Source: an uncultured Actinomycetes bacterium
GTDB taxonomy: Bacteria; Actinomycetota; Actinomycetes; S36-B12
Assembly: GCA_937876275.1 (NCBI GenBank)
Contig: CALFIA010000119.1
Span: 1-11,263 of the forward strand
Direction: 5' to 3'
Length of the DNA: 11,263 nt
Below the pieces are notes generated by a model. It did no database searches and was not told the origin of the DNA. It saw only the letters and a program-made list of their open reading frames with translations. A program made the translations under genes and the position numbers. This document shows, one piece after another, positions 1 to 4,962 of this stretch; the stretch's first letter is position 1, and the number at the start of each line of letters is the position of its first letter.

Positions 1-43
1 TGTCTGGCTGGCTGGTCTGGCTTTACGCCGCCTGACCGGCCCT

Positions 44-271
44 TTAGCGGGTCTTGGCGGCAGGCTCACCCACCCGGCGCTGGGCCGGTGCCGTGGGGTC
101 GCCGACTTGCAGGCCCTTTGGCGTGGTGTCGCCCCGCAGGAAGTCCTGCACCCTGACGTCGTCCGACACCTTCCAGGGGCTGCCATCGCTGCGCAGATAG
201 AAATTCAATAGGCTCACCAGTTCGACGTCGTCGTCGACCACCAGGACGCGCCCTCGTGCAGTGCTACTCAT
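44..271 (-). CDS. Small hypothetical protein with receiver-like N-terminus
   Basis: A 75-residue ORF. Residues 8-30 read like strand 1 and helix 1 of a response-regulator receiver domain: VLVV, an acidic DDD cluster, then ELVSLLNFYLRSDG. After that the similarity stops. There is no phospho-acceptor strand, no conserved Thr/Ser or Lys, and no output domain. A receiver needs about 115 residues, so this cannot be a working one. The rest is hydrophilic, and the end is rich in Pro, Arg and Lys. Codons are rich in G/C at third positions throughout, so it looks coding rather than random. The start lies 12 bases after the stop of the CPBP protease gene on the same strand, with only a weak AGG as ribosome site, so co-transcription is likely. 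Reading the other two frames past the receiver-like part did not recover a receiver, which argues against a simple frameshift. It may be a remnant or an unknown small protein; function not assigned. Confidence 0.45.
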   Translation of the reverse strand: MSSTARGRVLVVDDDVELVSLLNFYLRSDGSPWKVSDDVRVQDFLRGDTTPKGLQVGDPTAPAQRRVGEPAAKTR

Positions 272-283
272 ATGCCTATGGTG

Positions 284-1039
284 TCATCCCGCCAGCCCGG
301 CTGCGACAAGTACCGCGGCAGGGAGGTTATTGACGCAGTGAGCCACCATTCCTGCCCCTAAGGAGCCGGTGCGCCACCTCAGGAAGCCCAGCACTAGCCC
401 AATTCCGGCCACGACCAGAATCCGAGCCGGTTCGAAGTGAAAGAGGGCAAACACCAGGGCAGAGAGGGCGATCGTGATCAGCGGTGAGAAGCCGTGCTTG
501 CGGAGTCCGGCGAAGACGAGGCCGCGGAAGGCGAACTCCTCGACCACCGGGGCGCCAAAGGCGAGCATGAAAGCGAAGACCACGATCACGGGCCGACTGG
601 CCGCTCCGGAGAGCTCGGCCGCGGCGTCACCGGCCGACGAGGTGAAGTCGCCGAACATCATGCTGGAGACCCAGGCCAGTGCAGATCCCACCGCAAGGGC
701 CACGAGCCCGCCGAGCAACCCGATTCCGACATCGCGCCAGGTAAGGCGCACGCCCAGATCAATGACCGGGCAATTCCCCCGCCTTCGCGTGGCAACGATC
801 GGCCAGCCGATGAACATCACCCAGGGCGACAAGGTGCCGGCCAGGATCACCGCCACCAACGGCGCATCAAGGAGGTGAAGAAGGACGGAGGCAAGCGCGA
901 CGACCACGAGCGCGCCACCGAGCATGATCCACGAATCCCACAGACTCCAGCGCGGGGCCTTAAGTACGTGACCGGACTCGATGGCCGTGGTGACCGTGAT
1001 CGGGCAGCCCGGATAGTCAGCGGGGGGTGACGACTTCAC
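284..1039 (-). CDS. CPBP family intramembrane glutamic endopeptidase
   Basis: A 251-residue multi-pass membrane protein of the CPBP (CAAX protease / bacteriocin-processing, Abi) family. The signature residues are all visible: paired glutamates E167-E168 with R172 (EEFAFRG), a second motif FALFH with H201, and a third with H234 followed by N237-N238 in MVAHCVNN. These form the intramembrane active site in the family. Hydrophobic segments lie at about 37-57, 61-84, 103-124, 150-165, 185-200, 206-220 and 228-248. The substrate cannot be told from sequence; family members cleave prenylated proteins or peptides, or mature and protect against bacteriocins. The GTG start is preceded by a -10-like TAACGT and six bases, which suggests a leaderless mRNA. 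It is divergent from a TetR-type regulator and followed closely by a small receiver-like ORF. Confidence 0.88.
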   Translation of the reverse strand: MKSSPPADYPGCPITVTTAIESGHVLKAPRWSLWDSWIMLGGALVVVALASVLLHLLDAPLVAVILAGTLSPWVMFIGWPIVATRRRGNCPVIDLGVRLTWRDVGIGLLGGLVALAVGSALAWVSSMMFGDFTSSAGDAAAELSGAASRPVIVVFAFMLAFGAPVVEEFAFRGLVFAGLRKHGFSPLITIALSALVFALFHFEPARILVVAGIGLVLGFLRWRTGSLGAGMVAHCVNNLPAAVLVAAGLAG

Positions 1040-1044
1040 GATCC

Positions 1045-1056
1045 GACGTTATCGTC
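1045..1056. promoter_or_regulatory. Candidate operator in the divergent TetR/CPBP region
   Basis: GACG-TTAT-CGTC is a perfect 4-bp inverted repeat overlapping the putative -10 of the protease. A wider imperfectly placed pair, TGACGA (1028-1033) and TCGTCA (1052-1057), flanks it. A TetR regulator encoded divergently often controls its neighbour from such a site. The repeat is short, so this is inference. Confidence 0.25.
1046..1051 (-). promoter_or_regulatory. Candidate -10 box for the CPBP gene (leaderless)
   Basis: On the minus strand TAACGT fits the actinobacterial TANNNT -10 pattern and ends six bases before the GTG start of the protease, so transcription would begin at the start codon itself. 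No SD-like sequence lies in between. The -35 side is weak. The box is embedded in the inverted repeat GACG-TTAT-CGTC (1045-1056). Confidence 0.4.
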
Positions 1057-1097
1057 ACAATCCCTCGCGCCACGCTGCCCTCTGCACACGCCTCACC

Positions 1098-1103
1098 TAC
1101 AGT
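1098..1103 (+). promoter_or_regulatory. Candidate -10 box for the TetR gene (leaderless)
   Basis: TACAGT fits TANNNT and is followed by six bases (GGGAAC) and then the GTG start at 1110, the same geometry as at the divergent gene and at vapB. The -35 side is a poor match. The layout supports the GTG at 1110 over the in-frame ATG at 1122. Confidence 0.4.
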
Positions 1104-1109
1104 GGGAAC

Positions 1110-1712
1110 GTGACAAAGTCGATGCATCCCACCCGCGAGCGCCTCTTGCTGACCACGGTCGAGCTCATGGACACCGAGAATCCCGAGAAGGTCGGCGTCG
1201 AGATGGTGCTCGAGACATCGGGTATCTCGAAGGGCTCGCTCTACCATCACTTCGAGGACTTCCCCGCCCTCATCGAGGCGGCCTTGGTCTACCGATTCCA
1301 TCGCGTGGTCGATAACTCGATCGCATTGATCGCCAATACCGTGGCTACCTCGTCGTCACGTGAAGAGTTCTTCGCCGGCATGGAGAAGGTCACGGCAATC
1401 ACGCACTCGCGCGAAATGACGGCCATCCGCTTCGAACGTGCTCGCGCCCTTGGTCATGCCGGTAACTCCGAGCGCTTCCGCGAAGCACTGGGGGTCGAAC
1501 AACAACGCCTCACCCTCGCCTTTGCCGATCTCGTGCGCGAGGCGCAAAGCCAGGGCTGGATCACCAACGACATCGATCCGATGGCCACCGCAGTGTTCAT
1601 CCAGGCCTACACGATCGGCAAGTTGATCGACGAGGTCACGGCAGAGCCCGTCGACGAGCAGGCATGGCTGAAGCTCATTCACAGGATGGTCGAGCGCACC
1701 TTCGCTCCCTGA
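1110..1712 (+). CDS. TetR/AcrR family transcriptional regulator
   Basis: A 200-residue protein, the usual size for TetR regulators. The N-terminal DNA-binding domain is clear: helix 1 at about 8-20 (RERLLLTTVELM), then the helix-turn-helix at about 28-50, with GISKGSLYHHFED as the recognition helix and its typical follow-on FPALIEAAL. Residues from about 70 to 195 form an alpha-helical ligand-binding and dimerisation domain that is variable between members and gives no clue to the ligand. Start choice: GTG at 1110 fits a leaderless arrangement; ATG at 1122 would remove only four residues. The gene is divergent from the CPBP protease and convergent with the PAP2 phosphatase, with 57 bases between their stops and only a weak five-pair hairpin there. 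The likely target is its own promoter and perhaps the neighbouring protease gene; this is inferred from position only. Confidence 0.9.
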   Translation: MTKSMHPTRERLLLTTVELMDTENPEKVGVEMVLETSGISKGSLYHHFEDFPALIEAALVYRFHRVVDNSIALIANTVATSSSREEFFAGMEKVTAITHSREMTAIRFERARALGHAGNSERFREALGVEQQRLTLAFADLVREAQSQGWITNDIDPMATAVFIQAYTIGKLIDEVTAEPVDEQAWLKLIHRMVERTFAP

Positions 1713-1769
1713 CACCTCAGTTCCTCGCTTACCTGCGCGGAAACTGGCATCAAGGTGCCGTGGTCAGAG

Positions 1770-2432
1770 TTATCGAGACGCCAGGCGGAGCTTCGCGATC
1801 ATGGCGCACGAGCCGATCATGCAAGCTAGGGCCAGCGACCCGACCACGTCCGTGAGCCAATGTGCACCGACCACGAGTCGATCCAGCGAGACAACGACGA
1901 CTGCGACAACCGCAATGAGCGTGCACACGATCCGCCTTGTGCGATCCAGATGAGCCCAGGCGAGGCCGAGAGCGACAAAGGCGATCGTGGTCACCACGAG
2001 TACATGGCCGGAGGGGAACGACGGCTCAGTCTCAGGCGAGAGATTTATCGGAGCAATCGGCCGCGCTCGTCCTTCGAGCTTCTTCGCGATAGCGCCCACA
2101 AGATACGCCAAGAAGACCGAGCCGGCGAGAAGCACGGCATCCTGCTTTCTGCTCCGCGCCCACAGCGCCACCGAAGCAATCAGCGTGCCCGCCACCAGGA
2201 CGAACGGAGTGGTCAGTGATGCCACGAGCTTTCCAACATTCCCCAACACGTCGCTGCGCGAATCCGCAAACCATGTCGCTACCGACGCATCGAAGGAGTT
2301 GACCCCATCGCCTGAACGAACTATCAGAGCGAGGAGGACGAAGACAATCGCACCCACGAACGCACTGATCACGAAAGGGCGAGATGCACCCGGTAGCGCG
2401 AGGGGCGTGCTCGAACTTTCGGCGTTGGTCAT
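1770..2432 (-). CDS. PAP2 superfamily membrane phosphatase
   Basis: A 220-residue phosphatidic-acid-phosphatase type 2 / undecaprenyl-diphosphatase-like membrane protein. All three PAP2 motifs are present: K117 with R124-P125 (K-x6-RP), PSGH at 140-143, and R185-x5-H191-x3-D195 in RLVVGAHWLTD. H143 and H191 are the expected catalytic histidines. Hydrophobic segments lie at about 19-38, 66-91, 98-115, 143-162, 168-184 and 193-212. The family dephosphorylates lipid phosphates such as phosphatidate or polyprenyl diphosphates at the membrane; the exact substrate cannot be read here. A longer ORF begins at 2492, but I chose ATG at 2432 because it follows AAGGAGG directly (three-base spacing), and a plausible -10 TACGGT at 2454-2459 lies downstream of the longer start. 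The gene stands alone between TetR (convergent) and ahcY (same strand, ending about 200 bases upstream). Confidence 0.85.
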   Translation of the reverse strand: MTNAESSSTPLALPGASRPFVISAFVGAIVFVLLALIVRSGDGVNSFDASVATWFADSRSDVLGNVGKLVASLTTPFVLVAGTLIASVALWARSRKQDAVLLAGSVFLAYLVGAIAKKLEGRARPIAPINLSPETEPSFPSGHVLVVTTIAFVALGLAWAHLDRTRRIVCTLIAVVAVVVVSLDRLVVGAHWLTDVVGSLALACMIGSCAMIAKLRLASR

Positions 2433-2435
2433 TGT

Positions 2436-2459
2436 CCTCCTTGGCGAACTTCCACCGTA
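2436..2459 (-). promoter_or_regulatory. Candidate -10 and SD for the PAP2 gene
   Basis: On the minus strand TACGGT (2454-2459) fits TANNNT and would start transcription near 2447, leaving a leader of about 15 bases that contains a perfect AAGGAGG (2436-2442). No good -35 is seen. The pair decides the ATG at 2432 over the upstream one at 2492. Confidence 0.4.
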
Positions 2460-2540
2460 AGCGGGATGCGCGCAACATTGAGTGACCAACATCAGATGGT
2501 GATCCGTTACTCAGGAGGCGCACAGAAAGCGCGACCTCTT

Positions 2541-2580
2541 CCGCTCGTAACAGCGGCTTCTCCGGCACTCTTTCGCCGGA
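2541..2580. repeat. Two small hairpins between ahcY and the PAP2 gene
   Basis: CCGCT (2541-2545) pairs with AGCGG (2552-2556) around a six-base loop, and TCCGGC (2561-2566) pairs with GCCGGA (2575-2580) around an eight-base loop. With the strong hairpin at 2588-2619 they form a cluster of three downstream of ahcY. They could be secondary terminators or 3'-end structures; no T-run follows either. Confidence 0.35.
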
Positions 2581-2587
2581 ACATGCA

Positions 2588-2619
2588 ACTGGGGCGCCCT
2601 CCGAAGAGGACGCCCCAGT
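2588..2619 (-). terminator. Terminator-like hairpin after ahcY, UUCG loop
   Basis: Bases 2588-2601 pair with 2606-2619 in a 14-position stem with one mismatch (2597/2610) and a four-base loop. Read on the ahcY strand the loop is C(UUCG)G, an exceptionally stable tetraloop, and the stem is GC-rich. It begins 16 bases after the ahcY stop. No T-run follows, as is common for actinobacterial terminators, so it may terminate transcription or protect the 3' end. Confidence 0.75.
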
Positions 2620-2635
2620 GATAACTCTGAAGTGC

Positions 2636-4093
2636 TTAGTAGCGGTAGTGCTCCGGCTTGTACGGGCCGGCGACGTCAACACCGAGGTACTCAGCCTGCT
2701 TCTTGCTGAGCTCGGTGAGGCCGACACCCAGTGCGTCGAGGTGAAGGCGTGCGACTTTCTCGTCGAGCTCCTTCGGCAGCGTGTAGACGCCGAGGGGGTA
2801 CTGATCGAGCTTGGTGAAGAGCTCGATCTGTGCGAGCACCTGGTTCGTGAACGAGTTGCTCATCACGAACGAGGGGTGACCGGTCGCATTACCGAGGTTC
2901 AGCAGACGACCCTCGCTCAGCATGATGATCGAGTGACCGTCGGCGAAGGTGAACTCGTCAACCTGCGGCTTGATGGTCTTGCGCTTGATACCTGGCATGC
3001 CCATGAGGCCTGCCATGTCGATCTCGTTGTCGAAGTGACCGATGTTGCCGACGATCGCCTGGTGCTTCATCTTGGACATGTGGTCGACCGTGATGACGTC
3101 GTAGCAGCCGGTGGCCGTGATGAAGATGTCGGCAATTCCGACGACGTCTTCGAGCTTGGCAACCTGGTAGCCGTCCATCGCTGCCTGGAGGGCGCAGATC
3201 GGGTCGATCTCGGTGACGATGACGCGAGCGCCCTGGCCACGCAGTGAATCGGCCGAGCCCTTGCCAACATCACCGAAGCCGCAGACGACAGCAACCTTGC
3301 CGCCGATCATGGTGTCGGTTGCGCGGTTGATGCCGTCGACGAGCGAGTGGCGGCATCCGTACTTGTTGTCGAACTTGCTCTTGGTGACCGAGTCATTGAC
3401 GTTGATCGCCGGGAACATAAGCGAGCCTTCTCGCATCATCTCGTAGAGACGGTGAACACCAGTGGTGGTCTCCTCGGTGACGCCCATGATGCCCTTGCCG
3501 ATCTCGGTCCAGCGAGTGGCATCCTCGGTCAGCGAGCGACGCAGGGTGTCGAGAACGACCGCGTACTCCTCCGAGGTCGTGGCATCAGCAGTCGGCACGA
3601 CGCCGGCCTTCTCGAATTCGGTGCCCTTGTGCACGAGCATCGTGGCGTCGCCGCCGTCGTCGAGGATCATGTTCGGGCCCTTGCCATCCGGCCACATCAG
3701 GATCTGCTCGGTGCACCACCAATACTCGGGCAGGGTCTCGCCCTTCCAGGCGTAGACCGGCACACCGGTCGGGTTGTCGACGGTGCCATTCGGGCCGACC
3801 ACGACAGCGGCTGCAGCGTGATCCTGGGTGGAGAAGATGTTGCAGGAGGCCCAGCGCACGTCGGCGCCAAGAGCGGTCAGGGTCTCGATCAGCACGGCAG
3901 TCTGAATGGTCATGTGAAGTGAACCGGTGATGCGTGCGCCCTTGAGCGGCTTGCTGTCACCGAACTCGGCGCGCATGGCCATGAGGCCGGGCATCTCATG
4001 CTCGGCGAGACGGATCTCGTCGCGGCCGAAGTCGGCCAGGGATAGGTCAGCGACCTTGAAGTCGGGGGTGCCATCGGACTTGAACACAGACAT
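2636..4093 (-). CDS. ahcY: S-adenosylhomocysteine hydrolase (adenosylhomocysteinase)
   Basis: A 485-residue NAD-dependent enzyme that reversibly splits S-adenosylhomocysteine into adenosine and homocysteine, removing the product inhibitor of methyltransferases in the cytosolic methyl cycle. The substrate-binding part shows SLHMT at 58-62 (His60), the family signature SCNIFSTQDHAAAA at 83-96, and NVNDSVTKSKFDN at 231-243, with the lysine that contacts substrate. The NAD-binding Rossmann segment begins with VVCGFGDVGKGSADSLRGQG at 269-288. The C-terminal KPEHYRY tail at 479-485 completes the partner subunit's NAD site in the tetramer. The length matches the longer bacterial form with an insertion of about 40 residues. 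ATG at 4093 is preceded by GAGGAG at a six-base distance. It is followed by a strong hairpin and preceded by a structured region that may mask the ribosome site. The gene looks intact. Confidence 0.98.
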   Translation of the reverse strand: MSVFKSDGTPDFKVADLSLADFGRDEIRLAEHEMPGLMAMRAEFGDSKPLKGARITGSLHMTIQTAVLIETLTALGADVRWASCNIFSTQDHAAAAVVVGPNGTVDNPTGVPVYAWKGETLPEYWWCTEQILMWPDGKGPNMILDDGGDATMLVHKGTEFEKAGVVPTADATTSEEYAVVLDTLRRSLTEDATRWTEIGKGIMGVTEETTTGVHRLYEMMREGSLMFPAINVNDSVTKSKFDNKYGCRHSLVDGINRATDTMIGGKVAVVCGFGDVGKGSADSLRGQGARVIVTEIDPICALQAAMDGYQVAKLEDVVGIADIFITATGCYDVITVDHMSKMKHQAIVGNIGHFDNEIDMAGLMGMPGIKRKTIKPQVDEFTFADGHSIIMLSEGRLLNLGNATGHPSFVMSNSFTNQVLAQIELFTKLDQYPLGVYTLPKELDEKVARLHLDALGVGLTELSKKQAEYLGVDVAGPYKPEHYRY

Positions 4094-4157
4094 GCAGAAC
4101 TCCTCGTGAATTCGGCTTACAGGGATTGGCGAACGTCACGAGGCTTCGTTGGTTCGC
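4094..4157 (-). promoter_or_regulatory. ahcY leader with two alternative RNA folds around the SD
   Basis: Read as RNA on the minus strand. Fold A (SD masked): CCUCGUGA (4143-4136) pairs with UCACGAGG (4109-4102), which includes part of the ahcY SD GAGGAG (4105-4100). After one bulged C, GUUCG (4134-4130) pairs with CGAAU (4114-4110), with one G-U pair, closing a 15-base loop. Fold B (SD free): GCGAAC (4157-4152) pairs with GUUCGC (4134-4129), and ACGA (4149-4146) pairs with UCGU (4141-4138) around an AGCC loop. The folds share bases and exclude each other. This is how translational riboswitches and similar leaders work, but no ligand or transcript evidence exists here. I could not find a convincing ahcY promoter. 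Confidence 0.4.
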
Positions 4158-4167
4158 AGGCACTACT

Positions 4168-4200
4168 AATTCTGCCAGATTCGGCAGAATTCGCCGAATC
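4168..4200. repeat. Overlapping inverted repeats upstream of ahcY
   Basis: AATTCTGCC (4168-4176) and GGCAGAATT (4183-4191) are perfect 9-bp arms with a six-base spacer. GATTCGGC (4178-4185) and GCCGAATC (4193-4200) are perfect 8-bp arms with a seven-base spacer. The two share 4183-4191 in part, so as RNA hairpins they exclude each other. ATTCGGC recurs at 4110-4116 beside the ahcY SD. They may be protein operators or part of a structured leader. No T-run follows, so a simple attenuator is not indicated. Confidence 0.55.
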
Positions 4201-4249
4201 GGCGCTCCGTGCCAAAGACGTTGGAATTCTTGGTGTTACCGCTGTGACG

Positions 4250-4645
4250 TCAGCGAATGAGTGAGACGGGCACTGGTATGTCGAGCTCAACCCAGGACCG
4301 ATCTGCTGTCCAGATCTCCATGTCCTGGGAAATTGCGTACGAGATACAGGAGACGTCACCCAAGGAGAGGCTCGAACGCGCAGACCATCCCTGTTCTTGC
4401 TGACGAAGCTGCGGAACTGACCGAATCTCGCGCCAGCCCACGGGCACAACTGTGAGACCGGCCTCGACCAAATCCTCCGCACATTCCAGCCCTTGACCGG
4501 ATAGCCGTTCAACCTTCGTCATGACCTCGGCCATGTTGGCCGATGTGATGAACGAGGTGGCGAGCATCGGCTCCACGAGTTCGGCACCGGGCTCACGTAG
4601 CAGCCAGGCAAGGACGCACGACGAGTCCAGCAGCGCGGCTCTCAC
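4250..4645 (-). CDS. vapC: PIN-domain ribonuclease toxin, VapC-like
   Basis: A 131-residue single PIN domain, the size of a VapC toxin. The four acidic residues of the Mg-dependent nuclease site are present: D7 in LLDSSCVLAWLL, E40 in NMAEV, D97 in LSLGDVS and D115 in TADRSW. VapC toxins cleave RNA, often initiator tRNA, other tRNAs or 23S rRNA; which RNA this one cuts cannot be read from sequence. The gene starts with GTG and overlaps the antitoxin stop by four bases (GTGA), so translation is coupled, with the antitoxin first. The stop lies 156 bases before ahcY on the same strand. The frame is intact and no catalytic residue is missing, so the toxin should be active unless bound by its partner. 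Confidence 0.9.
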   Translation of the reverse strand: MRAALLDSSCVLAWLLREPGAELVEPMLATSFITSANMAEVMTKVERLSGQGLECAEDLVEAGLTVVPVGWREIRSVPQLRQQEQGWSARSSLSLGDVSCISYAISQDMEIWTADRSWVELDIPVPVSLIR

Positions 4646-4917
4646 TGTTCGCGCACTGCTTCCGCTCTGCGCTCAGCCAAGAACTCGTCCACATACGAGC
4701 GATCCCTCGGCACGCCAGCAACCCGCGAGCGAGCACGAGCGAGTGCATGTGCAGGTGTCTCCAAGATGAGAACGCCTTCTTCAGCGACACGCACGCGAAG
4801 GTCCTCCCCTGGCGAGAAGCCCGCCGCCCGCATGGCTTCCTCGGGAAGAGTCGGACGACGACGAGAGTCGAGGCGGACTTTCCAGACTTGGGGTACATCA
4901 ACCGACTGAGCACTCAT
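4642..4917 (-). CDS. vapB: AbrB/SpoVT-type antitoxin, VapB-like
   Basis: A 91-residue antitoxin. Residues 10-55 match the swapped-hairpin AbrB/MazE DNA-binding fold: VWKVRLDSRRRPTLPEEAMRA is followed by GFSPGEDLRVRV and a closing hydrophobic strand (GVLILET). Residues 60-91 are charged and helical, with RSRVAGVPRDRSYVDEFLAERRAEA-type sequence typical of the VapB toxin-neutralising tail. It would bind and block the PIN toxin encoded just downstream with a four-base overlap, and repress its own promoter with it. ATG at 4917 is the start because a near-consensus promoter ends six bases upstream, leaving no leader. An inverted repeat at 4918-4940 covers the -10 and is the natural operator. Confidence 0.85.
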   Translation of the reverse strand: MSAQSVDVPQVWKVRLDSRRRPTLPEEAMRAAGFSPGEDLRVRVAEEGVLILETPAHALARARSRVAGVPRDRSYVDEFLAERRAEAVREQ

Positions 4918-4940
4918 CCCACGATTATCTTTTGCGTGGG
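4918..4940. promoter_or_regulatory. Putative VapBC operator
   Basis: CCCACG (4918-4923) and CGTGGG (4935-4940) are perfect arms around 11 bases that contain the -10 box. A further copy of the arm, GTGGGA at 4955-4960, repeats GTGGGA at 4936-4941 in the same orientation 19 bases away. Binding of the VapBC complex here would block the promoter, which is how these modules are known to autoregulate. Confidence 0.5.
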
Positions 4941-4952
4941 AGGATCGGTCAA
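4924..4952 (-). promoter_or_regulatory. vapBC promoter, leaderless
   Basis: On the minus strand TTGACC (4952-4947) is a near-consensus -35, followed by exactly 17 bases and GATAAT (4929-4924) as -10, then six bases and the ATG of vapB. Transcription should start at or next to the start codon. The whole promoter fits in the 45-base gap after the cation transporter stop. This is the clearest promoter in the window. Confidence 0.75.
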
Positions 4953-4962
4953 GAGTGGGAAA

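Noticed and set aside
1..43. CTGGCTGGCTGG-type repetition at the window edge
   Set aside because: Too short and cut by the edge to call a repeat array or terminator.
44..271. Frameshifted full response regulator
   Set aside because: Neither other minus-strand frame continues the receiver domain after residue 30, so a single frameshift does not explain the ORF.
494..1030. A 178-codon plus-strand ORF opposite the CPBP gene
   Set aside because: Its composition (His, Asp, Arg, Gly) is typical of antisense to a hydrophobic membrane protein; no motif.
2433..2492. Upstream ATG for the PAP2 gene
   Set aside because: A perfect AAGGAGG and a plausible -10 both lie downstream of it, and the extra residues are not membrane-like or conserved in type.
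2032..2727. A 231-codon minus-strand ORF overlapping the PAP2 gene in another frame
   Set aside because: The PAP2 frame has all catalytic motifs; this one is Ser/Arg-rich without motifs and crosses the ahcY terminator.
2618..3922. Long plus-strand ORFs opposite ahcY (2618-3247 and 3347-3922)
   Set aside because: They run opposite a full-length, highly conserved enzyme. Their translations are rich in Asp, Val, Leu, His and Arg with no domain, as expected for the reverse strand of GC-rich coding DNA.
4094..4200. Canonical SAH or SAM riboswitch
   Set aside because: I could not match the conserved cores that I know for these classes; only a generic switching fold is claimed. A covariance-model search would settle it.
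4245..4252. Palindrome TGACGTCA at the vapC stop
   Set aside because: Only eight bases and overlapping a stop codon; no supporting promoter or second site.
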